Position numbers and translations under genes: made by a program. Positions 9,406-16,638 of a stretch of 64,000 nt of DNA are shown in pieces. This DNA is from Bradyrhizobium sp. WBOS07. Its GTDB lineage: Bacteria > Pseudomonadota > Alphaproteobacteria > Rhizobiales > Xanthobacteraceae. Within the stretch, counting starts at the first letter, position 1. Each line of letters opens with the position of its first letter. The notes beneath the pieces are model-generated. The model was not told the origin of the DNA. It saw only the letters and a list, made by a program, of their open reading frames with translations, and did no database searches. The stretch lies in assembly GCF_024585165.1 (NCBI RefSeq), contig NZ_CP029008.1, positions 5,785,501 to 5,849,500 on the forward strand, given 5' to 3'.

Positions 9406-10356
9406 ATGGCTGTAAACGCATTCGATACCGAAATCACCGAGACGACCGAGACCCTGATCGGGCCGTGGCGCCAGCCGCGTCAGATGCTGCAGGCGCAAAC
9501 CTACGACGCGCATGCCTCGATCCATGACGACGCCACCGCGCAGAAGCTCGGCTTCAAGGGCGGCACCATCGAAGGCCCGACGCATTTCAGTCAGTTCGCC
9601 CCGCTCGGCGCGCGATTGTGGGGACAGGCCTGGTTCGAGACCGGATGTCTGTCCACGCATTATCGCAGCGTCTGCTACGAGGGCGAAGAGGTGCAGGCGA
9701 TCCTGTCGAAGCCATTGCCCGGCACCAGCCAGTGCCAGATCCAGATGGTCAAGCGCGACGGCACCGAGGTGCTGCGCGGCACGGCTTCGGTCGGTGAACC
9801 GCACGCGGCGACGGCGCTGGAGGCCCGCCTTGGCGAGCTCAAGCCGCTCGCCGATCCCGTCATCCTGCGCGATGTAAAGGTCGCTCAGACCGGCAAGCGC
9901 CAGGCGGTGCGGATGGCGTTCGACCAGATCATGGGTGATCTCTATCCGTTCTCGCTGCACCAGAAGCTCGCTGCCATCACCGAGAGCTCGCCTTACTATT
10001 CGACTGCCGACAATCCGTGGCGCAGGCCGATCATCCCGATGGAGATGCTGAGCGTGCTGTTCCAGTACCGCTCCAAGGACGATCCGCTGCCGGCCAAGGG
10101 CCCGGCCGTCGGCCTGTTCGCGGACCAGGAGATCCGGCTGGTGAAGGGCCCGCTGTTCGTCGACGACGACTACGAGGTCGAGCGCGAGGTGGTCGCGCTC
10201 TCCGGCAGCCGCCGCACCGAAAGCGCCTGGGTGAAGACGCGCGTGTTCGACAAGACCGGTGCGGTGGTGGCGACCATGCTGCTCAACATGGCGACGCTGA
10301 AGGACTCGTATGCGCCGTATGAGGAGGAGTATCGACGGCTGTATGGGGCCAAGTAG
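9406..10356 (+). CDS. Hot-dog-fold (MaoC-like) protein, function unknown
   Basis: A 316-aa soluble protein. The ATG at 9406 follows GCGGAGGAC at good distance and is preferred over upstream in-frame codons, which lie in the promoter of the divergent gene. The stretch LGFKGGTIEGPTHFSQFAPL resembles the substrate loop of MaoC/FabZ-type hot-dog domains, and a second hot-dog-like half appears after residue 150, so it may be a double hot-dog. The usual MaoC catalytic Asp/His pair is not obvious to me. Divergence from indolepyruvate oxidoreductase suggests an acyl-CoA role, but that is inference from position. Confidence 0.55.
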   Translation: MAVNAFDTEITETTETLIGPWRQPRQMLQAQTYDAHASIHDDATAQKLGFKGGTIEGPTHFSQFAPLGARLWGQAWFETGCLSTHYRSVCYEGEEVQAILSKPLPGTSQCQIQMVKRDGTEVLRGTASVGEPHAATALEARLGELKPLADPVILRDVKVAQTGKRQAVRMAFDQIMGDLYPFSLHQKLAAITESSPYYSTADNPWRRPIIPMEMLSVLFQYRSKDDPLPAKGPAVGLFADQEIRLVKGPLFVDDDYEVEREVVALSGSRRTESAWVKTRVFDKTGAVVATMLLNMATLKDSYAPYEEEYRRLYGAK

Positions 10357-10372
10357 CCGCCATTCTCTCGGT

Positions 10373-10472
10373 CGTCATTCCGGGGCGCGACGAAGTCGCG
10401 AGCCCGGAATCCATACTCACGATCGTGGTTATGGATTCCGGGCTCGCCGCTTCGCGTCGCCCCGGAATGACG
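10373..10472. repeat. Palindromic intergenic element (CATTCCGGGG family)
   Basis: A roughly 100-bp imperfect inverted repeat. The left arm starts CGTCATTCCGGGGCG and the right arm ends CGCCCCGGAATGACGG, with AGCCCGGAATCCATA mirrored by TATGGATTCCGGGCT inside. A short relative occurs at 56362-56398. The rest of the 320-bp gap (10357-10676) holds no gene I can support. Confidence 0.75.
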
Positions 10473-10676
10473 GCGGACGGAGCTTCAGCATCAGCCTATC
10501 CTTTATGCAAATGCACGTCGCTAAGCCGTCGCACAGGGAATGAGCAGGCGCCGAACGCTCGCCTAACCTTCTGAGCCCAAAGCAAATTCTTTCGCAGCCT
10601 GTGCGCCATCGCAATTGTACACAATGGCACGCCGCTTGCAGAACTCCTCGCGCAGTTCTCGCGAGGGGCGGGCGTC

Positions 10677-11375
10677 ATGCTGGACTTGAGCAAGCCGACA
10701 TTGGGCGTCATCAACGCCGAGCCCGAGCCGGTCAGATTGGACTGGTCCGCCACCGCGCTTCTCATCATCGACATGCAGCGCGACTTCATGGAGCCCGGCG
10801 GCTTCGGTGAGACGCTCGGCAACGACGTCAGCCAGCTTGCGCGCGCGGTGAAGCCGATCGGCGCAGTGCTGAAAGCGGCGCGCGGCACCGGCATGTTGGT
10901 GATCCACACCCGCGAGGGCCATCTGCCCGATCTCTCCGACGCGCCCCCGGCGAAGATCGAGCGCGGCGCGCCGTCCTTGCGCATCGGCGATCCCGGCCCG
11001 ATGGGCCGCATCCTCATTCGCGGCGAGGCCGGCCACGACATCATTCCCGAGCTCTATCCGCTCGACAGCGAGGTCGTGATCGACAAGCCCGGCAAGGGGG
11101 CGTTCTACGCCACCGAGCTCAATGACGTGCTGGAGAGATACGGCATCGAAAACCTGCTGGTGTGCGGCGTCACCACCGAAGTGTGCGTCAACACCACGGT
11201 GCGCGAGGCCAATGACCGCGGCTACCGCTGCGTCGTTATGTCTGACGGCTGCGCGTCCTACTTCCCCGAGTTTCACGAGATGGGCCTGAAGATGATCAAG
11301 GCCCAAGGCGGCATCTTCGGCTGGGTCGCAACCTCAGCCGCAGTCTTGGAGGCAATGAGGATTTCGACCATTTGA
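10677..11375 (+). CDS. Isochorismatase-family cysteine hydrolase, biuret-hydrolase-like
   Basis: A 232-aa cysteine hydrolase. The Asp-Lys-Cys triad of the family is visible: Asp in LIIDMQRDF (near 41), Lys in [11 protein letters not shown] (near 141) and Cys in [11 protein letters not shown] (near 170). The segments [26 protein letters not shown] and DIIPELYP resemble the rhizobial biuret amidohydrolase group more than RutB or nicotinamidase, as I recall them. It would cleave a small amide such as biuret or a ureido compound. The stop is 11 bp before the NCS2 permease start at 11387, so the two are almost surely co-transcribed: uptake followed by hydrolysis of a nitrogen-rich compound. Confidence 0.75.
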   Translation: MLDLSKPTLGVINAEPEPVRLDWSATALLIIDMQRDFMEPGGFGETLGNDVSQLARAVKPIGAVLKAARGTGMLVIHTREGHLPDLSDAPPAKIERGAPSLRIGDPGPMGRILIRGEAGHDIIPELYPLDSEVVIDKPGKGAFYATELNDVLERYGIENLLVCGVTTEVCVNTTVREANDRGYRCVVMSDGCASYFPEFHEMGLKMIKAQGGIFGWVATSAAVLEAMRISTI

Positions 11376-11386
11376 GGGGTGATATC

Positions 11387-13054
11387 ATGAGCACATTGAC
11401 GGGGACGGCCGGCAAATCTGAAATCGACACGTCCGGGTTCAAGCCGGCACTATGGACATCGGGCGACTGGAACGCGTTTTTCGGCTTCGGCACCAACATC
11501 CTCGTCAATATGCTGGTGCTCACGGGCCTGTTGCGCTTCGTCCTGAAGATGCCGGACAGTCTGGTGTTCGGCCGCATCCTGCCCGCGCTCGGGCTGATGA
11601 TGTGCCTCTCGACCTTCTACTACGCCTATCTTGCCTATCGTCTGGCGCAGAAGACCGGCCGCAGCGACGTCTGCGCGCTGCCCTCGGGCGTCAGCGTGCC
11701 GCACATGTTCATCGTCACCTTCGTGATCATGCTGCCGATCACCCTGAAGACCGGTGATCCGCTCAAGGGCTGGTCGGCCGGCCTGGTTTGGGTGTTCTTC
11801 CAGAGCTTCATTCTGATGATCGGCGGCTTCATTGCCCCGTTCATCCGCAGGATCACGCCGCGCGCGGCGCTGCTCGGCACGCTTGCCGGCGTCTCCGTCA
11901 CCTTCATCTCGATGCGGCCAGCCCTGGAAATGTACATGACGCCGCAGATCGGTCTGGTCTGCTTCGCCATCATCCTGGTGAGCTGGTTCGGCGGTGTGAA
12001 GTACTGGCGGGGCATTCCCGCAGGCCTCGTCGCCATCGCCGTCGGCATGGTCATCGCCTGGGGCTCCAACCTGTTCGGGCTCGGCATCGGCGGCTTGAGC
12101 CTCGCCGGCGTTGGCGCTGCCTTCGCCAATTTCGGCTTCTCGGTGCCGATCCCGGCAATAGGCTATGTCTTCTCCGGCTTCGAATTCCTCGGCATCATCC
12201 TCGTCACCGCCATTCCCTTCGGCATCTACGACCTCGTCGAAGCCATGGACAATGTCGAGAGCGCGGAGGCGGCCGGCGACGAATATCCGACCACGCGCGT
12301 GCTCACGGCCGACGGCGTCGTCAGCCTGATCGGCTGCCTGATGGGCAATCCCTTCATCAACGCCGTCTATATCGGCCATCCCGGCTGGAAGGCGATGGGC
12401 GGCCGGATCGGCTATTCCGCTGCGACCGGCATCATGGTGATCGTGCTGTCCTGGTTCGGCATCATTTCGGTGCTGCTGGCGCTCGTGCCCGTCGTCGCGA
12501 TCTCGCCGATCCTGCTCTACATCGGCATGCTGATCGGTGCGCAGGCGTTCCAGACCACGCCGATCAAGCACGCGCCCGCGATCGTGCTGGCGCTGACGCC
12601 GCATCTGGCCGCCTGGGCCAAGCTGCAGATCGACACGATGCTTGGTTCGACCATGAATGCGGCGACAACCGTCGGTGGCTTGGCGGCCGACAAGGCCGAC
12701 GCCGTGAAGGCGGCCGCGATCGCCGCGCTGCCGCAGCAGGGCGTGTTCTACCACGGACTTGAAGTCATGGGCGGCGGCTCCATCCTCGGCGGCCTGGTCC
12801 TCGGCGCAATCGGCGTCTTCATCATCGAGCGCGATTTCGAGAAGGCCTCGGCCTTTGCTCTGGTCGGTGCCGTGCTCACCTATTTCGGCTTCATGCATGG
12901 CGAGGCCGTCGGCATCGGCGGCGGCTTTGGCGTCACCCCGGCGGTCGCGCTGGCCTACGCTGCGGTGGCCGCCGGCCTGTTCGCCGCCGGCAAGCTCGGC
13001 ACCAGCGAACATTATGCCGCGCATCCGGAGATGTCGGCGGCGCCGGCGGAATAG
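11387..13054 (+). CDS. NCS2-family (xanthine/uracil/AzgA-like) permease
   Basis: A 555-aa integral membrane protein with about 12 or more hydrophobic segments, such as FIVTFVIMLPITL and YVFSGFEFLGIILVTAIPFGIYD. ATG 11387 follows TTGAGGGG at proper distance. The DNVESAEAAGDEYPTTRVLTADGVVSLIGC stretch (split here only for description) is the nucleobase-transporter signature region with acidic residues before a helix, as in AzgA/NCS2 proteins. A long C-terminal part carries two more hydrophobic segments. Given its tight coupling to the upstream amidohydrolase, the likely cargo is a purine/pyrimidine breakdown product or a triazine/biuret-type compound. Substrate is inferred only. Confidence 0.78.
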   Translation: MSTLTGTAGKSEIDTSGFKPALWTSGDWNAFFGFGTNILVNMLVLTGLLRFVLKMPDSLVFGRILPALGLMMCLSTFYYAYLAYRLAQKTGRSDVCALPSGVSVPHMFIVTFVIMLPITLKTGDPLKGWSAGLVWVFFQSFILMIGGFIAPFIRRITPRAALLGTLAGVSVTFISMRPALEMYMTPQIGLVCFAIILVSWFGGVKYWRGIPAGLVAIAVGMVIAWGSNLFGLGIGGLSLAGVGAAFANFGFSVPIPAIGYVFSGFEFLGIILVTAIPFGIYDLVEAMDNVESAEAAGDEYPTTRVLTADGVVSLIGCLMGNPFINAVYIGHPGWKAMGGRIGYSAATGIMVIVLSWFGIISVLLALVPVVAISPILLYIGMLIGAQAFQTTPIKHAPAIVLALTPHLAAWAKLQIDTMLGSTMNAATTVGGLAADKADAVKAAAIAALPQQGVFYHGLEVMGGGSILGGLVLGAIGVFIIERDFEKASAFALVGAVLTYFGFMHGEAVGIGGGFGVTPAVALAYAAVAAGLFAAGKLGTSEHYAAHPEMSAAPAE

Positions 13055-13076
13055 GCGACGGCGCGAGCTTGTTCGA

Positions 13077-13103
13077 AGCGGCCGGCGAACGCCGGCCGCT
13101 TTC
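13077..13103 (+). terminator. Rho-independent-type hairpin after the permease
   Basis: Perfect 10-bp stem AGCGGCCGGC (13077-13086), GAAC loop, GCCGGCCGCT (13091-13100), then TTC. It lies 22 bp after the permease stop and before the converging soxA end. The T-run is weak. Confidence 0.65.
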
Positions 13104-13105
13104 AT

Positions 13106-13885
13106 TCAGGGCCGCACGGCCGGCGTTTCCATCGGCAGCCCATGCGCTCGGGACATCAGATAGAGCTCGAGCGCGACCAGCTCGGGCGAGCCGTAATCAT
13201 AGGCCTGGGCGCGCACGCCGGTCATGCAGCTGCGCAAGCGCCGTTCCAGCGAACCCAGCGTCTGCCATTCCAGGCGGTAGAGCGGATAGCCGGTCGGCTG
13301 CCCTTGCGTGATCGGCGCACCCGCGAGGCGCTTGTCGAAATTGTCGTCATGGCAATTGGTGCAGGCGAGGTTGAGCTGGCCTTCGCGCTGCATGAAGAGC
13401 TCGCGGCCCTGCTCCACGAAGGGTTTTGCCTGCGGATCGTCGCCGGCGGTGATCGCAACACCGCGCGATTGATGGGCGACGAACGCGGAGAGGGCCAGGA
13501 GGTCGCGGCTCTCGTAGGGCAGCGGCGTTGCCCGCTGGTGATCGGCGCGGCAAAGATTGATGCGCTGGTCGAGCGTGACGGGGCGGCGAAGCGCCTTGTC
13601 GATGGCGGGGTAGCGCGCCGCGACGCCCTTCATGCTGGCGCGCGCCTCGCCATGGCAATCCGCGCAGGCCTTCTCCGCGCTGCCGGTCTTCTTCGCCCAC
13701 AGCGCCTCGCCGTCGAGCACGAACAGCATGGCCGGATTGGAGGTGTCGTCGTCCTGCATCGCCCGGGTGTCCGGCCCCATGAACGGATAGCCGGATCGGC
13801 GCGCATCGGGCGGGATTTCGCCGGCGATCAAGGCAGGCGCCGCGGCGAACAAGGCCGCCGCTGCTATTGCGCGCCAAACGCTCAT
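13106..13885 (-). CDS. soxA: SoxA, diheme c-type cytochrome of the SoxAX complex
   Basis: A 259-aa periplasmic cytochrome with a signal peptide (residues 1-22, MSVWRAIAAAALFAAAPALIAG). Two heme sites are visible: C74-ADC-H78 and C175-TNC-H179. C220 in LRSCMTGVRAQ is the conserved cysteine that ligates heme and carries the sulfur substrate in SoxA. SoxAX couples thiosulfate oxidatively to the SoxY cysteine. Its ATG overlaps the soxZ stop (ATGA), so translation is coupled. It is the last gene of the minus-strand run and ends 52 bp from the converging permease gene. Confidence 0.93.
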   Translation of the reverse strand: MSVWRAIAAAALFAAAPALIAGEIPPDARRSGYPFMGPDTRAMQDDDTSNPAMLFVLDGEALWAKKTGSAEKACADCHGEARASMKGVAARYPAIDKALRRPVTLDQRINLCRADHQRATPLPYESRDLLALSAFVAHQSRGVAITAGDDPQAKPFVEQGRELFMQREGQLNLACTNCHDDNFDKRLAGAPITQGQPTGYPLYRLEWQTLGSLERRLRSCMTGVRAQAYDYGSPELVALELYLMSRAHGLPMETPAVRP

Positions 13886-14199
13886 TCGACCGTGATCAAG
13901 GCCGAGGCGGTGGACGAATAGCCGTTGTCGCCGATCCATTCGAATTCAAACTTGCCGCTGTCCTTGGCGACCGTGAAGAAAGACAGGTACGGATTGGCCG
14001 CGATCGCCGGAAAGAGGTCGGCGCGAAAGATCTCGGCGCCGTTGTAGCGGCAGGTGAAGCTCGTGATGATGTCGCGCGGCACCAGCTTGCCGTCCACGGT
14101 GTGGCGAAATCCGGTCTCCATGATGTGCGAGGTAAGCGCGCGGATCTCGATGACGTCGCCGCGCCTGGCCTTGGAGGGAACGTTGATGAGCGCGGCCAT
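13882..14199 (-). CDS. soxZ: SoxZ, sulfur-carrier partner of SoxY
   Basis: A 105-aa protein starting MAALINVPSKARRGDVIEIR and containing the SoxZ core TSHIMETGFR and NPYLSFFTVAKDSG. SoxZ forms the SoxYZ heterodimer, the carrier on which sulfur intermediates are held by the SoxY cysteine. No own signal peptide is present, as is normal because it is exported with SoxY by the Tat system. The start overlaps the soxY stop and the end overlaps the soxA start. Confidence 0.93.
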   Translation of the reverse strand: MAALINVPSKARRGDVIEIRALTSHIMETGFRHTVDGKLVPRDIITSFTCRYNGAEIFRADLFPAIAANPYLSFFTVAKDSGKFEFEWIGDNGYSSTASALITVE

Positions 14200-14666
14200 C
14201 AGTTCATCTCCTCGGTGCAGGCGGCCAGCGTCACGACGACGTCGGCGGCGACCTGCCAGAACGTGTCGTCGGACAGGCGCGCGATCGCCACCACTTTCTG
14301 GGTGTCGGCGAGCCGGATGCGGGTCGAGACCTGGGCCCGGCCGGAGAAGGGGCCGAGATAGAAATTGCCGATGTTCGGCTGCGGGTTCTTCTCGTTGAAG
14401 ACGTGGATGCTCTTGACGTGGTCGTCTGCCGTCATCGGGCTTGCGACGCTCACGGTCATCGGCACCACGTTGCCGTTCTCGACCAGCGGCGGAATGTCGA
14501 GCTTCACCCTACCGGTGCGGATCGGGACTTCGCCGACGATATTGCGGATCGCGTGATTGAGCATCGCGGGCGTTGCTTGCAGCGGACGCAGGGTGACGAC
14601 CGGGATCGTCCCGGCGGCCGTGACGCCTCCAGCGAGGCTCAGGAATTGTCGTCGCGTGGTGGGCAT
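14199..14666 (-). CDS. soxY: SoxY, sulfur-carrier protein with a non-standard C-terminal arm
   Basis: A 155-aa protein with a Tat signal (TTRRQFLSLAGGVTAAG, residues 3-19) and the SoxY core, including ADDHVKSIHVFNEKNPQP and the Ig-like end. Canonical SoxY ends in a flexible GGCGG-type arm whose cysteine carries the sulfur intermediates. Here the end is VTLAACTEEMN: one cysteine, C150, remains at the expected place but the glycines are replaced by alanines and a five-residue acidic tail follows. The gene lies 8 bp after soxX and overlaps soxZ. Function as a carrier is likely, though the arm should be less flexible. Confidence 0.9.
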   Translation of the reverse strand: MPTTRRQFLSLAGGVTAAGTIPVVTLRPLQATPAMLNHAIRNIVGEVPIRTGRVKLDIPPLVENGNVVPMTVSVASPMTADDHVKSIHVFNEKNPQPNIGNFYLGPFSGRAQVSTRIRLADTQKVVAIARLSDDTFWQVAADVVVTLAACTEEMN

Positions 14667-14674
14667 GAACGGTC

Positions 14675-15307
14675 CTAGTCGCGAAGCGTTGCAAGAAAGG
14701 CCACGATGTCCTCGATCTCGGCAGCCGACAAGATCGGCTTGCCGGCGAAATTGCGTCCGACCCGCACGAGGCCGTCGGTGCGATAATAGGACGGCATGAT
14801 GGTCTCGGCGTTGAATCGCGACGCATCGACCAGTCGAAGCCGCAACTGGCTCACCGTCCATCGGTTCCCGGCGCCGGCAAGATCGGGCGCGAGATCCCCC
14901 TGGAACCGTGTTTCTGGGAACGGGCCGGAGTGACAGAGGATGCAGGTCGTGGTGCGCGCGAGCACGAGTGCGCGTCCGCGCGCGGCATCGCCGGGCGAGC
15001 CGGTGAGCGATTGCGGGATGCCGTCGTTGACGATGTTGTAGGGCAGGAGTTCTTCGGCTTGGGTCGGCAAGGCGACGACCAGGCTTGCCACGATGAGCGC
15101 CGCAATCGCAGCTATGAGATGGGATGGCTGGGGTCGCCGCGAACTCCACTTACCTCTCCCGCTTGCGGGAGAGGTCGGCGCGAAGCGCCGGGTGAGGGCT
15201 CTCTCCTCTGGGGGAGTCTTCGCTGTTGAGACACCCTCTCCCCAACCCTCCCCCGCAGGCGGGGGAGGGAGCGCATCGTGACCGTGGCGACATGCTCGGA
15301 TCATCAT
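14675..15307 (-). CDS. soxX: SoxX, monoheme c-type cytochrome (start uncertain)
   Basis: The sure part covers about residues 60-210 of this frame: a hydrophobic signal (HLIAAIAALIVASLVV, ending LPTQA), heme site CILCH, and MPSYYR with the distal methionine. SoxX pairs with SoxA. The start is a problem. The in-frame ATGATG at 15307 lies 4 bp after the soxF stop, as expected in an operon, but the frame then reads through the palindromic repeat at 15153-15275 before reaching the signal peptide. The only nearer alternative is a GTG at 15091, which leaves a very short signal. Either the repeat has been inserted into the 5' end of soxX in frame, or a non-standard start is used. Confidence 0.82.
   Translation of the reverse strand: MMIRACRHGHDALPPPPAGEGWGEGVSTAKTPPEERALTRRFAPTSPASGRGKWSSRRPQPSHLIAAIAALIVASLVVALPTQAEELLPYNIVNDGIPQSLTGSPGDAARGRALVLARTTTCILCHSGPFPETRFQGDLAPDLAGAGNRWTVSQLRLRLVDASRFNAETIMPSYYRTDGLVRVGRNFAGKPILSAAEIEDIVAFLATLRD
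15153..15275 (+). repeat. Dispersed palindromic repeat, copy 2 (inside the 5' end of the soxX frame)
   Basis: Copy of the element at 2040-2160, same orientation on the plus strand. It has the CTCCCGCTTGCGGGAG hairpin at the left, GGCGCGAAGCGCCGGGTGAG next, and CCTCCCCCGCAGGCGGGGGAGG at the right. Only scattered positions differ from copy 1. On the minus strand it is open in the soxX frame. Confidence 0.85.
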
Positions 15308-15310
15308 GCG

Positions 15311-16582
15311 CTAGCCAAAAGTATCCGCCGTGATGGTTTCAAACCAGCGCTCCGCCTCAGCGGCCTCGCGCGCCCGCAAGTCGCGCGGGGCATCGACCGG
15401 GCTGGTCGCGCCGCCCTCGACCTCGGCAAAGATGTCGCCTCTTGGCTGGTAATTGCCGGCAAGGGAGAAGCCGTAGCCGGGTGCGACGGTGCTGTAGCAG
15501 ATGCCGGTCAGCCGCGGCGTTTGCGGCGCACGGCCGGCGAGCAGATCGGCAACGGCGGCGGCGCAGGCCTTGCCTTGCCCGCTTGCGGCCGACGCCGATT
15601 TGGGAATGCCGCCGCCGAGGCAGGCATCGCCGATGACATGGATGTTCGGGACGAGTTTCGACTCGAAGCTGACGGGATCGATCGGACACCAGCCGGTCGC
15701 ATCCGCAGCGCCCGCGATCTCGGCGATGCGTCCAGCACGTTGCGGCGGGATGACGTTGGCGACATCGGGCGTGTAATTGCCGAATTCGGTGACGATGGTC
15801 ATGGTCGCCGGATCGACCGAGGTGACGCGGCCGCCTTGCGACAGCGCGATGCGCTCGATCATGCCGCCGTAGAGCTCCTTCCACGCCTTCTCGAACAGCC
15901 GCTGCTGGGAGAAATTGTCCTTGGCATCGAGGATCAGCACCTTCGAGCGGGGCTTGTTCGTCTTCAGGTAATGCGCGATCAGGCTGGCGCGCTCGTAAGG
16001 CGCGGGCGGACACCGCGAGGGATTGGCGGGAACGGCAATGGCGACCGTGCCGCCGTCGTCCATCGCTTCCAGCTGCTTGCGCAGCAGCAGCGTCTGCGCG
16101 CCTGCCTTCCAGGCATGGGGCATTTTTTCCGATGCCGCCTCGTCGTAGCCGGGCAGGGCTTCGACGTGGAAGTCGATGCCGGGCGAGAGCACGAGACGAT
16201 CATAGGTCAGCACCGTGCCATCGGCCGTGGTGACGCTGCGCTGCTGGGGCTCGATCTTCGCGGCGGCCTGGCTGATCACGGTGACGCCCGCAGCGGCAAG
16301 CTTGTCATAGCCGAAATGTTGCGTCTCCATCTTGCGCAGGCCGGCGATCACCTCGTTGCTGAACGGGCAGGAGGCGAAGATCTTGTTCGGCTCGATCAGG
16401 GTGACCTGCAAGCCAGCGCCGGCGCGCTTGAGCGCACGCGCGCAGGCCGCGCCGCCGAAGCCGCCGCCGACCACGACGATGCGGCCTGACGATTGCGCGC
16501 GCAGGATCGAGGGTGTGGCGAGCGATGCGGCCGCGGCGGTGATGCCGAGGACGGCATCCCGCCGTGTCACCGGCACATTCAT
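15311..16582 (-). CDS. soxF: SoxF/SoxJ-like flavocytochrome c sulfide dehydrogenase flavoprotein subunit
   Basis: A 423-aa FAD protein with a Tat signal (VTRRDAVLGITAAAASL). The FAD fold reads RIVVVGGGFGGAACARALK near residue 34. FCSD-type features include FASCPFSNEVI, the CPPAPYERASL region, WCPIDPVSFES, and a C-terminal CYSTVAPGYGFSLAG. Such proteins oxidise sulfide, or act with a cytochrome subunit in Sox clusters. The gene is followed at once by soxX; the order flavoprotein-soxX-Y-Z-A equals the start of the soxJXYZAKBW cluster of green sulfur bacteria. It lies 56 bp after the Mo-hydroxylase large subunit, same strand. Confidence 0.88.
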   Translation of the reverse strand: MNVPVTRRDAVLGITAAAASLATPSILRAQSSGRIVVVGGGFGGAACARALKRAGAGLQVTLIEPNKIFASCPFSNEVIAGLRKMETQHFGYDKLAAAGVTVISQAAAKIEPQQRSVTTADGTVLTYDRLVLSPGIDFHVEALPGYDEAASEKMPHAWKAGAQTLLLRKQLEAMDDGGTVAIAVPANPSRCPPAPYERASLIAHYLKTNKPRSKVLILDAKDNFSQQRLFEKAWKELYGGMIERIALSQGGRVTSVDPATMTIVTEFGNYTPDVANVIPPQRAGRIAEIAGAADATGWCPIDPVSFESKLVPNIHVIGDACLGGGIPKSASAASGQGKACAAAVADLLAGRAPQTPRLTGICYSTVAPGYGFSLAGNYQPRGDIFAEVEGGATSPVDAPRDLRAREAAEAERWFETITADTFG

Positions 16583-16638
16583 GGGACTTGTCCGAAAAAA
16601 GCGTGCGGCGGCGGCCGTCGTGGCCGCCGCCGCGTGTC

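Noticed and set aside
14953..15091. SoxX starting at GTG 15091
   Set aside because: It leaves only 13 residues before the mature protein, too short for a working signal peptide, although it cannot be fully excluded.
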